From positions 5,456,001 through 5,520,000 of the forward strand of contig NZ_AP021875.1 of assembly GCF_009688965.1 (NCBI RefSeq): a DNA stretch of 64,000 nucleotides. The letters are read 5' to 3'. Each line of letters begins with the position of its first letter. Within the stretch, counting starts at the first letter, position 1. The stretch comes from Desulfosarcina widdelii. GTDB lineage: Bacteria > Desulfobacterota > Desulfobacteria > Desulfobacterales > Desulfosarcinaceae. This document shows, piece by piece, positions 8,804 to 18,811 of this stretch. The notes under the pieces were generated by a model. It worked only from the letters and a program-made list of their open reading frames with translations. It had not been told where the DNA came from and made no database searches. The position numbers and the translations under genes are program-made.

Positions 8804-10735
8804 TTAGGGAACTGCTTCAACCTTGACACCTTTCACCTTACCCAAAGAATCTTGACTTTCAACAAATGCATAGGCACCCCTGTTCCAACCCAAGCTATTT
8901 TGACTGACCTCATCGATAATGATTTTGTCGGGGTCGGTTGTGCTAAATATGGTCTGGGGTCCAAGAGAAAAGTCCCAAGGAATTGGATATGACTGCCCTT
9001 GTATTTCTAATGTAATAATATTACCGGTACCCATTTTTTCTCCAGTACCTATCAATGTCGTGCTATTTTCTGTTAATCGAAAGTCCATTTCATTCAGGTT
9101 TTTTAAATGTGGGTTTCCTATGGAATTGGATTTTCCATCAGCAGAAATATTTGAAGATGAGCCCCAGTTAACCTGTGTAGAATTGTCAGAGTCATCTCTA
9201 TATTCTATAATGATATTTTTGAGTGATGAATCGTATGCGTGATTGAAATCGTTTACAAAATTATCAGCAGTTGATCTTAACTTCATTGCCAATTTATAAG
9301 TGTCATTCGGTCTCGGATCAATTATGAGGTTGTTTCTGTATACGTGTGTGTTATACTGATAACCTTTTAAGGTCATGCCTATTCCACTTGACGATGTAAA
9401 TAAATTAGTCCCGGCATAACCAAAACCTAAATCCGTTTGTCGTGTACCAATTTTATAGAATGTGTTGTTGAAAACGTAAACATTATTTATGCTATCATTA
9501 TTGCCAGCATACCCCCCTGTATACACAGCAGTTCCCTGTGTTTTCGATACAATATTCGAAAAAATATAGATATCGTTGACATCCTTACCATCACGCCAAA
9601 GATACTTTGCAGTTCCGCTATCAGGGCAACCGTCTTTATTGCTTGAATAACCTAGAGTCGGCCCAAAAGCACTGCTGCAATCGTGGATATTATTACCGTA
9701 AGCATAAAGTCCTGCCCAGTTGCCACTGCATGTGAAAGCTGGAGAGGAATCACCCCAGGATTTATCATCACCGTGCGAATTCCAAATGTGGTTAAAACGA
9801 ATAATATAGGGTCCATGAACTTCGCAGGGGTTTAAATCACCTTTCATAGCGATTGGTGGCCGGTGATGATCGGCATTAAAAGAATGAAGAATGTTGTACT
9901 CGACAAGAACATTTTTAATATTATTCCCATACAAACCGGTCATACCCCACCACGTCTTGGTACTGTACCCGATATTGTAGCTAAAAATAATATCCGACGT
10001 ATGATCCAAATGCGCAAAAGCATCTGTGTTATAGTATGAATCTAAATAGCCGACATTAACAAAACTATTACCCATTCCCGGGGCTCCACCAATGGTAATA
10101 TTCTTCGGCGGTGGCCAGGCCCATTCATCATAAGTGTATTTTCCTCCACGCACACCGGATCCATTAAGATCGTGAAATCTGTTCCTAGTAATGGTTAAAT
10201 TTTGAACGTTGCCACCGTAAAAAATTCCGGTAACAGTCTGAGTTATATCATTATTATCTATTGTAATGTTAGTTGACGGGTTTTCATTCGTACCCTTAAT
10301 ATAAATTCCATTGTGCGTCTCTGAAGTACCTGTTATATAGCCGCAGTCGATGTGAAAATTCTTTATAGTAAGAAAATTTTTGCCATCGATTCTGATTAGC
10401 CCTCGGCCCCAGTCGCCATCATAACCCAATGTAGCGTCCGCCCCGTCGATAGTGATTATTTTACCTGCCGTTCCACTACCTTTTAGATAAATGATACTCT
10501 TGAACGTTCCTGAAAAATAAACCGTATCCCCTGGATCGATAGTGTCATTATTATCCGAGTCAGTCCAATTATTTGAGTTATTAAAATCATTAATGCTCCA
10601 GGCGTTGGAAAGAGTTTTTCCATCTCTGGAGCCACTACCTTCCGGGGTCACAAAATAGCTACTTTGTGCACCGAAGGATATGGATGTGCTAATTATAACG
10701 GAAAGAAAAATTATAAACTTGGTAAGGCACTTCAC
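8804..10735 (-). CDS. secreted right-handed parallel beta-helix protein
   Basis: A 643-residue protein with an N-terminal signal peptide (hydrophobic FIIFLSVIISTSISFGA, cleavage near residue 22). It then has many short repeats of the type 'ITIDNNDI / LTITRNRF / VLVEYNIL / IYIFSNIV', the pattern of the pectate-lyase-like beta-helix. Such proteins in export loci are often glycan lyases or epimerases that act on the locus's own polysaccharide, but no catalytic residues can be assigned here. The start codon is GTG, preceded by GGGGG at a good distance. It lies between the ligase/polymerase-like gene and the PaaK-like gene but has its own 500-bp upstream region, so it may be transcribed separately. 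Confidence 0.8.
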   Translation of the reverse strand: MKCLTKFIIFLSVIISTSISFGAQSSYFVTPEGSGSRDGKTLSNAWSINDFNNSNNWTDSDNNDTIDPGDTVYFSGTFKSIIYLKGSGTAGKIITIDGADATLGYDGDWGRGLIRIDGKNFLTIKNFHIDCGYITGTSETHNGIYIKGTNENPSTNITIDNNDITQTVTGIFYGGNVQNLTITRNRFHDLNGSGVRGGKYTYDEWAWPPPKNITIGGAPGMGNSFVNVGYLDSYYNTDAFAHLDHTSDIIFSYNIGYSTKTWWGMTGLYGNNIKNVLVEYNILHSFNADHHRPPIAMKGDLNPCEVHGPYIIRFNHIWNSHGDDKSWGDSSPAFTCSGNWAGLYAYGNNIHDCSSAFGPTLGYSSNKDGCPDSGTAKYLWRDGKDVNDIYIFSNIVSKTQGTAVYTGGYAGNNDSINNVYVFNNTFYKIGTRQTDLGFGYAGTNLFTSSSGIGMTLKGYQYNTHVYRNNLIIDPRPNDTYKLAMKLRSTADNFVNDFNHAYDSSLKNIIIEYRDDSDNSTQVNWGSSSNISADGKSNSIGNPHLKNLNEMDFRLTENSTTLIGTGEKMGTGNIITLEIQGQSYPIPWDFSLGPQTIFSTTDPDKIIIDEVSQNSLGWNRGAYAFVESQDSLGKVKGVKVEAVP

Positions 10736-11234
10736 GAGAAAACCCCCTTAACTTATCAGGACAGATACCCGTCCGGCAGTCCTCAGATTGAATCAAAATG
10801 GCAAATCGTAATGCTGACTAAATGTACTTTTTATATCGGTTTAAAATATTGATCGCTTTAAATCTTTTTTGCTGAGCGCTCTGTCGAGAAGCTCAGCAAA
10901 AATAATGCCATTTCGAGTTATCCGTGCCTTAAAATATATCAAGAAAAACAATGGATAAAATTATCAAATTTTTCGAATGGTTATAAACTTCATGTCACAA
11001 AATAGATTTGCTTCCTAAACAGATGGTGTCGAAAAAGCAGAAAATTGATGAAAAATTTGAAAAAATTGGGCAATTTTAGATCTCCTGCGCAAAAATCAGA
11101 GGATACTATTTTGATTTGACATACACTTTTATGCACAAAGTTAGTGGCGATCAAGCAGTGTCATGAAACTACATCGGTGCCGAATTTTGCTGTGATGAAT
11201 AGCTAATGATATATAACATATTGTAATTATAATC
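10736..11234. other. gene-free stretch with a long inverted repeat
   Basis: No coding region is supported. The most notable structure is a 12-bp inverted repeat (10866-10877 with 10891-10902, loop 13 nt) flanked by T and A runs. This could form a hairpin in transcripts of either strand. The rest is AT-rich and probably holds the promoter of the beta-helix gene, but I see no clear -35/-10 pair. Confidence 0.5.
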
Positions 11235-12434
11235 TCATTGGACTTGTATTTCTTTCGATTGAATGAGATGGAACCCATAACCAAAAATTAACCAGAATAG
11301 CTGCCCAGCTTCAATTCGAAAAACATAGCCATTGGTTACCATGGATGTACAAATTGATGCTGCGATTGCAGATAAGAAGATAATTTTTACAAAATAAGTT
11401 CCTTGTGTGAGAAAGATTTCGTAGAGTAGAAGAATATTTGTAAAAATATAAACCAGAAGGCCAAAAACGCCAAGCATCATCAGTAAAGAGATGAAATCGT
11501 TGTGGGAAGACCACACCTCCTTTTCTCCACCAATAACCCTTTTTGATTCAGTTCCAAGACCGAAACCAAGCATTTTTTTGTATAGCGGGCTGTCTGTAAA
11601 CAACTTGAGATTGTGGCTCCAAAGTTTAATACGTCCGCTGCTGGCAGTGTCCAGATTACGTTGCCGATCCCATGTGTCTGCCTTCCAGAAAATTGATTGA
11701 ACCGTTGATGAGAATAAAATTCCAAATCCAACAATCAAGATAACTAATATAAAAAAGTATTTTCTGCGCCAAAAGAACAAGAGAGTCGACCAAAATAACA
11801 ATAAAGTAAGAATCCCACTCCTTACATACGTATTCCAAAGTGTGTAGACGGACAGAAAAAACAGGATATGAACGAGATTTTGATAGATGATTTTTACATT
11901 TTTTTTATAAGTAAGAAATAAAGCGTAAATAAATGAAAATATAACCATTGAGTGAGCAGCAGTATGTGAGCCGACATACAAACCGGTTTGCCTTAAGACG
12001 CCGCTGCCATAAACATGATGTGAAGGCGACAGTTTCAATAACATAAAAATAGCACTGCCAACAATTGGTATTGTGAAACCAATAATTAACGCATTATTAA
12101 TTGTTATGGCATCGTTTTTATCACGTGTAAAAGTTCTTGCAGCGAAATATCCAAAATAGGGTAAAATCAGTTCAGGCAGAGCAGTAGGATTAGAGCCCCA
12201 TAATAAACTTGAAGTGGCATAAAGGCAAAAAACAACAATGACTACCCCCAATACATCCCATTTTATTTTCGAAAAACAAAGAAATAGTAATAGCAGGAAG
12301 ATATATGAAAAACCTACTGGAATTAATTTATGAAGCGGCAGTGGGGTTCGGCCTTCTAAAATGGATACGATTGGACGAGAGAAGGCTGAAAGAAGTAAAA
12401 TAAAAAAGCTGATAGATAGTAAGTTAAATCTCAT
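11235..12434 (-). CDS. O-antigen ligase/polymerase-like membrane protein (WaaL/Wzy family)
   Basis: A 399-residue polytopic protein with about ten hydrophobic segments and one long polar loop between about residues 245 and 315. The loop contains SSGRIKLWSHNLKLF and FGLGTES, matching the Wzy_C signature region of O-antigen ligases and polymerases. Members either ligate finished polysaccharide to lipid A-core or polymerise repeat units in the periplasm. This window has an ABC exporter (Wzm/Wzt) and no Wzx flippase, and ABC-exported chains are polymerised in the cytoplasm, so a ligase role is somewhat more likely (inference). Confidence 0.78.
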   Translation of the reverse strand: MRFNLLSISFFILLLSAFSRPIVSILEGRTPLPLHKLIPVGFSYIFLLLLFLCFSKIKWDVLGVVIVVFCLYATSSLLWGSNPTALPELILPYFGYFAARTFTRDKNDAITINNALIIGFTIPIVGSAIFMLLKLSPSHHVYGSGVLRQTGLYVGSHTAAHSMVIFSFIYALFLTYKKNVKIIYQNLVHILFFLSVYTLWNTYVRSGILTLLLFWSTLLFFWRRKYFFILVILIVGFGILFSSTVQSIFWKADTWDRQRNLDTASSGRIKLWSHNLKLFTDSPLYKKMLGFGLGTESKRVIGGEKEVWSSHNDFISLLMMLGVFGLLVYIFTNILLLYEIFLTQGTYFVKIIFLSAIAASICTSMVTNGYVFRIEAGQLFWLIFGYGFHLIQSKEIQVQ

Positions 12435-12531
12435 TGAATGAAAATATATTAAAAAGGCTAAAATTAAGTATTATGAATAATTCGATCGCTATATAGATGT
12501 CTAACTTATTAACAATAATGATCTTAATACA

Positions 12532-13500
12532 TTAATAACGAGCTATGAGCCTAAAAGGAATTTTATACAATTTAATGCTATTATAAATTTGAACAACTAG
12601 TTGCTGTGGAAAAATTGACAGTATGAGTAAAGGCAAAACAATCAATTGAGTTTTAATACGTAGGGAGTGCCTTAAATGTAACCTCGCCATTTCAGGTTGA
12701 AAATTATTCCATAGATATTTCTTAGCTAAAAAAATATGGTAAGTGGATAATTCCATATCTTGGTTTCTATTTGATAAAATTGATCTTAAAAAATCCTCAT
12801 CTTCGTCGGAAATCGTATTCTTATAGATAGCGTTTTTAATGATTTCAAAAAATTTACTGTCGAGTTTCTTTCTTAAGCTGTTGGCGGAAGGTACAATCCT
12901 ATATTGTATTAATGGTTCTTCGATATTATGAAAATTACCGAATTTGGCCATGCGGTTAAATAGAACCGTATCTTGTGCTTTAACCATTTTATTGCAATAT
13001 TTTCCGGCTTTTAGAAATGCATCTTTTTTAAACATAACTGAGGGGTGAATAAATGGTGTGTTGGGCAAATTCTTTTTAATTTCGTTATTGTAAATTTTTT
13101 TGGCCGTTGTAAAAACGTAATTGCCGCTGTAATCAATATTTATGGCATTGCTCCCGACTGCAATGACATCAGGATTGTCAACCATAAATTCATACTGCCG
13201 TTGTAATCGATTCGGTAGAGAAATGTCATCCGCATCCATTCGAGCAATGAGATTCGTTTTCGATTTTTCTATCCCATTGTTCAACGCCCTTGCTAATCCC
13301 GTATTCCCCTGATCAATAATTAAAATACGTGGATCAGTGTAAGATTCAAGGATCTTCCTGCTTCTGTCTGTAGAACCATCATTTACGATGATAAATTCAA
13401 AATCAGAAAATGTCTGTCCAAGTATACTATCGATTGCATCGCTGAGATATTTTTCAGTATTATATACAGACATTACAACACTAATTTTAACAGTGTCCAT
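12532..13500 (-). CDS. glycosyltransferase family 2
   Basis: A 322-residue GT-A enzyme. The N-terminal ISVVMSVYNTEKYL and FEFIIVNDGSTDRS are the nucleotide-binding strand and loop, and RMDADDIS is the metal-binding D-x-D region, so catalysis should be intact. A hydrophobic stretch near residue 290 may contact the membrane. AAGGA precedes the ATG. It is one of a run of six glycosyltransferases on this strand that would build the repeat unit; the sugar specificity is not readable. Confidence 0.88.
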   Translation of the reverse strand: MDTVKISVVMSVYNTEKYLSDAIDSILGQTFSDFEFIIVNDGSTDRSRKILESYTDPRILIIDQGNTGLARALNNGIEKSKTNLIARMDADDISLPNRLQRQYEFMVDNPDVIAVGSNAINIDYSGNYVFTTAKKIYNNEIKKNLPNTPFIHPSVMFKKDAFLKAGKYCNKMVKAQDTVLFNRMAKFGNFHNIEEPLIQYRIVPSANSLRKKLDSKFFEIIKNAIYKNTISDEDEDFLRSILSNRNQDMELSTYHIFLAKKYLWNNFQPEMARLHLRHSLRIKTQLIVLPLLILSIFPQQLVVQIYNSIKLYKIPFRLIARY

Positions 13501-13560
13501 TTACGATCCTTGAACTTTATAGGCTTAATCATACAGCTGAAATACATACCGATAAGTTTT

Positions 13561-14475
13561 TTACTCAATCGCAGATGACTTATAGGCGTGCCGTATTCGT
13601 TGGTAATTATTTTTCCCCCAAAAGGAAGCAAACAAGTGAAAAAATGATATTTTGTTGAATGGATAAATGACAATTCCTTTTAGCAAGTTTTTTCGACCTT
13701 GTTTCATCTTTCCCATTTGGCAGTATTGCGCTCCAAGGCATATATGCATAAGGCTCCAGCTTCTTTTTTTGGTCTTTAATAAATCCGAATATCGTCGCAA
13801 AATGACTTCTCTTCCGATTGTCTGTCCGGATAGATTTTCACTAAGGTGCTCGTATCCATGATGAAATTTTTTGGTTAATGGCTCATCAATATATTCAAAA
13901 TCCCAATTCATTGCCAACCTGATAAAAAGATCCCTATCTTCCATATACCGCATGTTTTCATCGAACATCCCTATTTTATCAATACAAACTTTACGTATGA
14001 TCAATGTGCTTGTCTGTATCGGATTCTTTATCATTAATTGGGAAAGAAGGCTCCCTCTCAATTTTTTAACCTTAGTTTCATTTAAAATAACATTTCCGGT
14101 TTTTCTTTCAATAATTAATGGCCTAGAATAAATTCCACAAACGTCAGGTTTTGCTAAATCTAGAATTCTTATTTGTTTTTCCAATTTATCGGGAAACCAC
14201 TCATCGTCATCATCAAGAAATGCAATATATTTTCCGGTAGCGTTTTTCATTCCAAAATTCCTGGCTATGGAAGGTCCATTTTTTCCAGTATTTTGAAGAT
14301 AATTTATTCTTTTATCGTTGAAACGTTTTATGACATTCGTTGTATGGTCGGTAGAATGGTCGTCGATAATAATTAATTCAAAATCTCTGAATGTTTGATT
14401 GAGAACGCTATGGACAGCTGATTGTAAGAGGTCCGCTCTATTGTGTGTCGGCAGAATAACACTTACTTTTCTCAT
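13561..14475 (-). CDS. glycosyltransferase family 2 (paralogue of the next upstream gene)
   Basis: 304 residues with VSVILPTHNRADLL, FELIIIDDHSTDHT and the acidic cluster AFLDDDDEW expected for a GT-A fold with a D-x-D metal site. It is clearly similar along its whole length to the protein encoded at 14565-15473. Shared features include the KNPIQTSTLIIRK/KSPIYTSTIMVKK block, the YMED-D motif and a C-terminal region containing QYCQ/HYCQ and a YPF motif. A tandem duplication followed by divergence is the simplest explanation, and the two may add different sugars or linkages. Confidence 0.88.
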   Translation of the reverse strand: MRKVSVILPTHNRADLLQSAVHSVLNQTFRDFELIIIDDHSTDHTTNVIKRFNDKRINYLQNTGKNGPSIARNFGMKNATGKYIAFLDDDDEWFPDKLEKQIRILDLAKPDVCGIYSRPLIIERKTGNVILNETKVKKLRGSLLSQLMIKNPIQTSTLIIRKVCIDKIGMFDENMRYMEDRDLFIRLAMNWDFEYIDEPLTKKFHHGYEHLSENLSGQTIGREVILRRYSDLLKTKKRSWSLMHICLGAQYCQMGKMKQGRKNLLKGIVIYPFNKISFFHLFASFWGKNNYQRIRHAYKSSAIE

Positions 14476-14564
14476 CTATTCGATTCCCTGCTTTTATCTA
14501 TTCAAAATATTGATTGTTAAAAGAATAGAAAGTCTCGAAGTCTTAAATTTAAACTAGTTGCTAA

Positions 14565-15473
14565 TCACCAATTGGTTTTGTATAAGTTTTTTAACCGAAA
14601 ATAATATTCAGGACTGAAAAGAGAAGCAAAAAACTGAAAATAGGCAATCTTAATAAAAGGGTAAACACATATTGATTTAAAAATATAGATCCGACCCTTC
14701 TTCATATTGTTTGTCTGACAATAGTGTACACCGAGGCTAAGTAAATATCTGCTCCATCGTTTCCTATCTTGCCTAAACAATTTTGGATATCTTTTAAAAA
14801 GTTTTTCCTTTCCTACAATTTGACCTTCTAAATTTTTACTAAGCTGATCAGTGCTATGCACATAATAATTTATTAAGGGCGATGGTAAATATTCGAATTT
14901 CCATTTTTTGGCTAATTTTATCCATAAGTCCAAGTCTTCCATGTAATGGATTGATTCATCAAATCTACCGACTTTTTCAAGGCAGGTTTTTTTAACCATA
15001 ATTGTCGATGTATAAATTGGGCTTTTAATCACCAGTTGCCTGAGTAGGTTTTGTTTTGGATTAACGAAAATGGGGTTTCTTTTGATCAATTGGCCTGATT
15101 TCTTGTCCATATAATTGACATTAGTAAATACACCGCATACAGTCCCGGACGATTTGCGGAGAATATCGACCTGGTGCTGAAGTTTATCAGGCAACCATTC
15201 GTCATCGTCATCTAAAAATGCGACATACTCACCGTGAGCATGAGAGATGCCATTATTGCGGTTGCCACCCGGTCCTTTCGAACCTTTATTGGTAATATAT
15301 CGTATTTTAGAATTATTTAATGAAATAACGACCTGTCTGGTGTCATCGGTTGAACCATCATCTGAAATGATCAATTCGAAATTTTGATAAGTTTGACGTA
15401 GAACACTTTTGATAGCAGGTAACAAATGCTCGACTCGGTTATAGGTAGGAATAATTACACTAACTTTTGGCAT
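14565..15473 (-). CDS. glycosyltransferase family 2
   Basis: 302 residues from the ATG at 15473 (MPKVSVIIPTYNRVEHLL); the frame can be extended 12 bp to 15485. It has LIISDDGSTDDT and AFLDDDDEW, the donor-binding and metal-binding motifs of GT2. The start lies 14 bp inside the upstream GT4 gene, so the two are probably translationally coupled. It is the paralogue of the gene at 13561-14475. The C-terminal third is not part of the catalytic core and has a repeating basic/aromatic character. Confidence 0.88.
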   Translation of the reverse strand: MPKVSVIIPTYNRVEHLLPAIKSVLRQTYQNFELIISDDGSTDDTRQVVISLNNSKIRYITNKGSKGPGGNRNNGISHAHGEYVAFLDDDDEWLPDKLQHQVDILRKSSGTVCGVFTNVNYMDKKSGQLIKRNPIFVNPKQNLLRQLVIKSPIYTSTIMVKKTCLEKVGRFDESIHYMEDLDLWIKLAKKWKFEYLPSPLINYYVHSTDQLSKNLEGQIVGKEKLFKRYPKLFRQDRKRWSRYLLSLGVHYCQTNNMKKGRIYIFKSICVYPFIKIAYFQFFASLFSPEYYFRLKNLYKTNW

Positions 15474-16701
15474 ATAAAAGCTCATCGCTTATCAGGTCTT
15501 TTATTTTTGTTATGACAGCATTCCTATTATATTTCCTTGATATCAAGGATCTGGCAGACTGGCCGATTTCTTCACAACGATTTTTCTCTGTTAATAATTC
15601 TATACACGCAGAGGCGAATGGTTCTGGATAATTTCGAATTAAAATCTGCTCATTATCCTTCAAATCGATACCTTCGGCTCCGACCTCAGTGGCTACAATC
15701 GGCTTGCCGTACGAGGCTGCTTCCAATATCTTAATCCTTGTTCCACTGCCCGACAAAACCGGAACACAGACAACTCTTGTATTTTCGTACAATTCGGTTA
15801 GATTTTCAACAAATCCGACAAATTCCACACCAGGAACGTTCTTTTTATACATGGAAATTCTTTCCGGTGATGAACCGGCAATTATCAAGTTGGCAGATGG
15901 CAATTTTTTTCGAATGAGTGGCCATATCTTCTGGATAAGAAATTCGGCAGCCTGAACGTTGGGCCGGTGCTTATAGGTCCCTAAAAAAAGCAGACTCGGA
16001 CTGGAGGGAATTTTTTGAACCGGGGGTATTTCAACGGCATTCGGGATGTTTAAGATCCCATCATGTTTCCATATGGTTTGCAGGTATCGTTGGTCTTCTT
16101 CTGAACAAACGAATGTACGCTTGGCCATTTTTATTGCTCTGTATTCACTAATACAGATTGCTGGAACCAATAATAAATTTAGCAGTTTTGACAAAAAGCC
16201 TTTAGAGTGTCGCAATCCTCGCAAAAAGGCGATATGTTCTATGTCATCCAAATCAAAAAAAATTGGAGGTAGCTTTTGTTTGGTTTTGAGCAGTGGGCAC
16301 ATAGAGACCAGGCGATGTACAACAACTGCATCCGGTTGTTTCTTCAAACACCTTTCAAATGCCATAACTTGCTCAATACCAGAGGTACTCTGATAGAACG
16401 GCAGGTTGTGCAATGATAAAATTGATTTTACTGTTCTCTTGATCCTTGACCTAACATCTTTTGCTTTTAAATATTTGCACAAATATAGTTTGATCGAAAC
16501 GTTGAAATGATTTGAAAATTCTTTCTCCAATCTGAGTATTTCATTTTTAGAAACACATATATTTTCAGGCACATAATACAATAGATCGATATCTGCGATA
16601 TTCTTGATTGCATCCAAAAGGGTATTGAAACGTTTGAATACACCATGAACATCTGTTGTTAAATTTTCAGGAAAATATCTCGAAACTAAAAGAAATCTCA
16701 T
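15460..16701 (-). CDS. glycosyltransferase, GT4 family
   Basis: 413 residues in GT-B form. The N-terminal domain starts MRFLLVSRYFPEN. The C-terminal domain begins near SLLFLGTYKHRPN and contains CVPVLSGSGTRIKILEAASYGKPIVATEVGAEGI. This last stretch is the donor-site region, with its conserved glutamate (KILEA), found in proteins annotated as sugar transferases of the PEP-CTERM/EpsH type. The ATG at 16701 is used because the longer frame would begin at a TTG. It overlaps the next GT2 gene. Confidence 0.85.
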   Translation of the reverse strand: MRFLLVSRYFPENLTTDVHGVFKRFNTLLDAIKNIADIDLLYYVPENICVSKNEILRLEKEFSNHFNVSIKLYLCKYLKAKDVRSRIKRTVKSILSLHNLPFYQSTSGIEQVMAFERCLKKQPDAVVVHRLVSMCPLLKTKQKLPPIFFDLDDIEHIAFLRGLRHSKGFLSKLLNLLLVPAICISEYRAIKMAKRTFVCSEEDQRYLQTIWKHDGILNIPNAVEIPPVQKIPSSPSLLFLGTYKHRPNVQAAEFLIQKIWPLIRKKLPSANLIIAGSSPERISMYKKNVPGVEFVGFVENLTELYENTRVVCVPVLSGSGTRIKILEAASYGKPIVATEVGAEGIDLKDNEQILIRNYPEPFASACIELLTEKNRCEEIGQSARSLISRKYNRNAVITKIKDLISDELLYAKS

Positions 16702-16814
16702 GGTCAAAGATATTGAATATTGCGAATGATTTGGATGGTGAAATTTAAATATTAAACAAAGTTCAGTTATAAATAGCGATGGATGGAATCATCCCGAGAG
16801 ATGCGAATATATAA

Positions 16815-17771
16815 TTAATGTAACAAACATTTTCTATTATTAAAAAGTAGCTTTGCCGCCAACCGTGCAAACCTTGATTTTAAAGATATATCAGGTGAGT
16901 TGGGCCAATAATAATAAGGAAAATATTTTCCGACAAAAACAATTGCAACGGCTTTTTTAATCGGATTTTTTATTTTTCTTGCAAATTGATGGATTGAAAC
17001 TCGGGTAAACAACTTCATTCCTTTCTGATAAATTTCTTTGCGATTCAGGGTATCCTGTAAATAGATCATGTCCAGTGCAATTCGAAAATCTTCACTCCAG
17101 CTAAGCACATTTGCATAATTTGTTCTTTGGCCGACATGTTTTCTAAAGCTTGATTTGATGTCTATAATATTCATAATAGGATTATTATTGGACAGTTTTA
17201 TTATCGCAAATCCGTCTTCAAAAAGATTGTTTTTAGATTTAAAACCACCGATTTTTTTTAGAGCTTTGGTATTAAATAGCGTGCTACATAAATAAAATGA
17301 TGTCTTCCAACTAACCCATGCTGCAAACATTTCTATAGGGTCATTAGTATAAACCTCGTTTGGTTCTTCCTGTATGATGTTGTCGTTTTTGTCAATAATC
17401 CTTGTGCCTGTACGGATAAACGCATATTTAGTTGAATAATCTGCCTCTTTCATACAAGTTGAAACAAAGTCGGAATCGATAAGATCATCATCATGCAACA
17501 AAAGAAAATAGTTACCATTTGCCTTTTCTAAACAAAAATTATAGTTCCGATTCGGGCCTATATTGGAATCCTGACGAAAATAGAGAATACGTTCATCCTG
17601 GAAACCGGTAACGATTTCCTTTGTATGGTCATTAGAGCAATTATCAGACACAATTATTTCAATATTTGAATAGTCTTGGTTGCATGCACACGAAATTGCG
17701 TTGGAAAGCGTACTATTTGCCCTATTGTATGTTGGAATGCCGATGGTAACAAGAGGGATTTTATTGTCCAT
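16815..17771 (-). CDS. glycosyltransferase family 2
   Basis: About 318 residues with PLVTIGIPTYNRANS, IEIIVSDNCSNDHT and LLLHDDDLID, the last supplying the metal-binding acidic residues. An in-frame ATG also exists at 17801, but the one at 17771 has AAGG at a suitable distance and starts right before the catalytic strand. The stop of the upstream gene is within 40 bp. The middle region (PIEMFAAWVSWK) is of the type seen in abequosyltransferase-like GT2 enzymes, but the transferred sugar is unknown. Confidence 0.86.
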   Translation of the reverse strand: MDNKIPLVTIGIPTYNRANSTLSNAISCACNQDYSNIEIIVSDNCSNDHTKEIVTGFQDERILYFRQDSNIGPNRNYNFCLEKANGNYFLLLHDDDLIDSDFVSTCMKEADYSTKYAFIRTGTRIIDKNDNIIQEEPNEVYTNDPIEMFAAWVSWKTSFYLCSTLFNTKALKKIGGFKSKNNLFEDGFAIIKLSNNNPIMNIIDIKSSFRKHVGQRTNYANVLSWSEDFRIALDMIYLQDTLNRKEIYQKGMKLFTRVSIHQFARKIKNPIKKAVAIVFVGKYFPYYYWPNSPDISLKSRFARLAAKLLFNNRKCLLH

Positions 17772-17810
17772 GGATTTAGCCTTTTTATAATTAATTTTCA
17801 TGATTGATTT

Positions 17811-18752
17811 TTAAGAACAATTTTTAAAAAATACGTCGATGTATTGCTTTAGCATTCCCACTAACTTATATGTTTCCAACTCATTTTTAAAAGACGGTTC
17901 GGTATAATATTTTATATTTTTAACCGGCGCTGAAATTCCAATTGGAAAAACGAGTCTTTTAAGTAATCCGAAAATTTTTATAATGTAGTCGCGTTTATTG
18001 TCCTGGTCGTAAATTGAACTGAATATCACATCAGATCTTCCTTGCCAATAATAACGTCTGATCAACCATGATTTATTAACACGATTTTTAGGAATCCTAT
18101 GAAAAACAACGGCCTTGGGCGCATAATAAACAGTAAATCCTGCCTTGTTTACACGATAAAATATTTCTACTTCTTCATTTGATGCTAGGCAGTTTTTTAT
18201 CCTTCCTAATTCTGGATTAAAGTCACCTATATTTTCAAAAACGCTCTTTCGAAAAGCCATATTGAGGCCATACGGGTGTTCAGGAAAAACCATCACTTTT
18301 TCTTTTTCACCGGAATTGGTTGAACCATAAACGTTAAAAATACTTTGGTTCATCCATTCTGGTTTCGCCGCCTCAAATTGGGGTATTGATTTTCCGCCAA
18401 CGCATGATACTTCGGGATGTTCATCGAATATCTTTAAAAGCGCTTTAACCCAGTTCCTGTCAAAATAGATATCATCATCAGCAAACGCGATGATATCTTT
18501 TGATGCCTCCAATATACCTCTATTTCTAGCACTTGACAGGCCTGCTTTTTTTTCACAGAAGTAATTAACATTTTCGCTGCAGGAAGATTGGAAACTATCA
18601 ACGATTTCAGATGTATCATCCGTTGATCCGTTATCCACAACGATAAGTTCGATATCTAAACCTGATTTTTCAACTTCGCGCCAACTATTCAGTGTTTCTG
18701 CGAGAACATTGGCACGGTTATATGAGCAGATAATCACTGAAATTGAATGCAT
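17811..18752 (-). CDS. glycosyltransferase family 2
   Basis: 313 residues with SISVIICSYNRANVL, ELIVVDNGSTDDTSE and AFADDDIYFDRNW (metal-binding D-D-D), followed by a typical acceptor half (GLNMAFRKS, then NEEVEIFYRVNKAGF). The ATG at 18752 is preferred over a TTG two codons upstream. It follows the ferredoxin-like gene by 59 bp in the same direction, which places the glycosyltransferases and the redox cassette in one likely transcript. Confidence 0.88.
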   Translation of the reverse strand: MHSISVIICSYNRANVLAETLNSWREVEKSGLDIELIVVDNGSTDDTSEIVDSFQSSCSENVNYFCEKKAGLSSARNRGILEASKDIIAFADDDIYFDRNWVKALLKIFDEHPEVSCVGGKSIPQFEAAKPEWMNQSIFNVYGSTNSGEKEKVMVFPEHPYGLNMAFRKSVFENIGDFNPELGRIKNCLASNEEVEIFYRVNKAGFTVYYAPKAVVFHRIPKNRVNKSWLIRRYYWQGRSDVIFSSIYDQDNKRDYIIKIFGLLKRLVFPIGISAPVKNIKYYTEPSFKNELETYKLVGMLKQYIDVFFKNCS

Positions 18753-18811
18753 AACCAAAATTCCAAATATTAGGTAGACGTTGGCAAAACGCCAATTTAT
18801 TTTCTCAGAGA

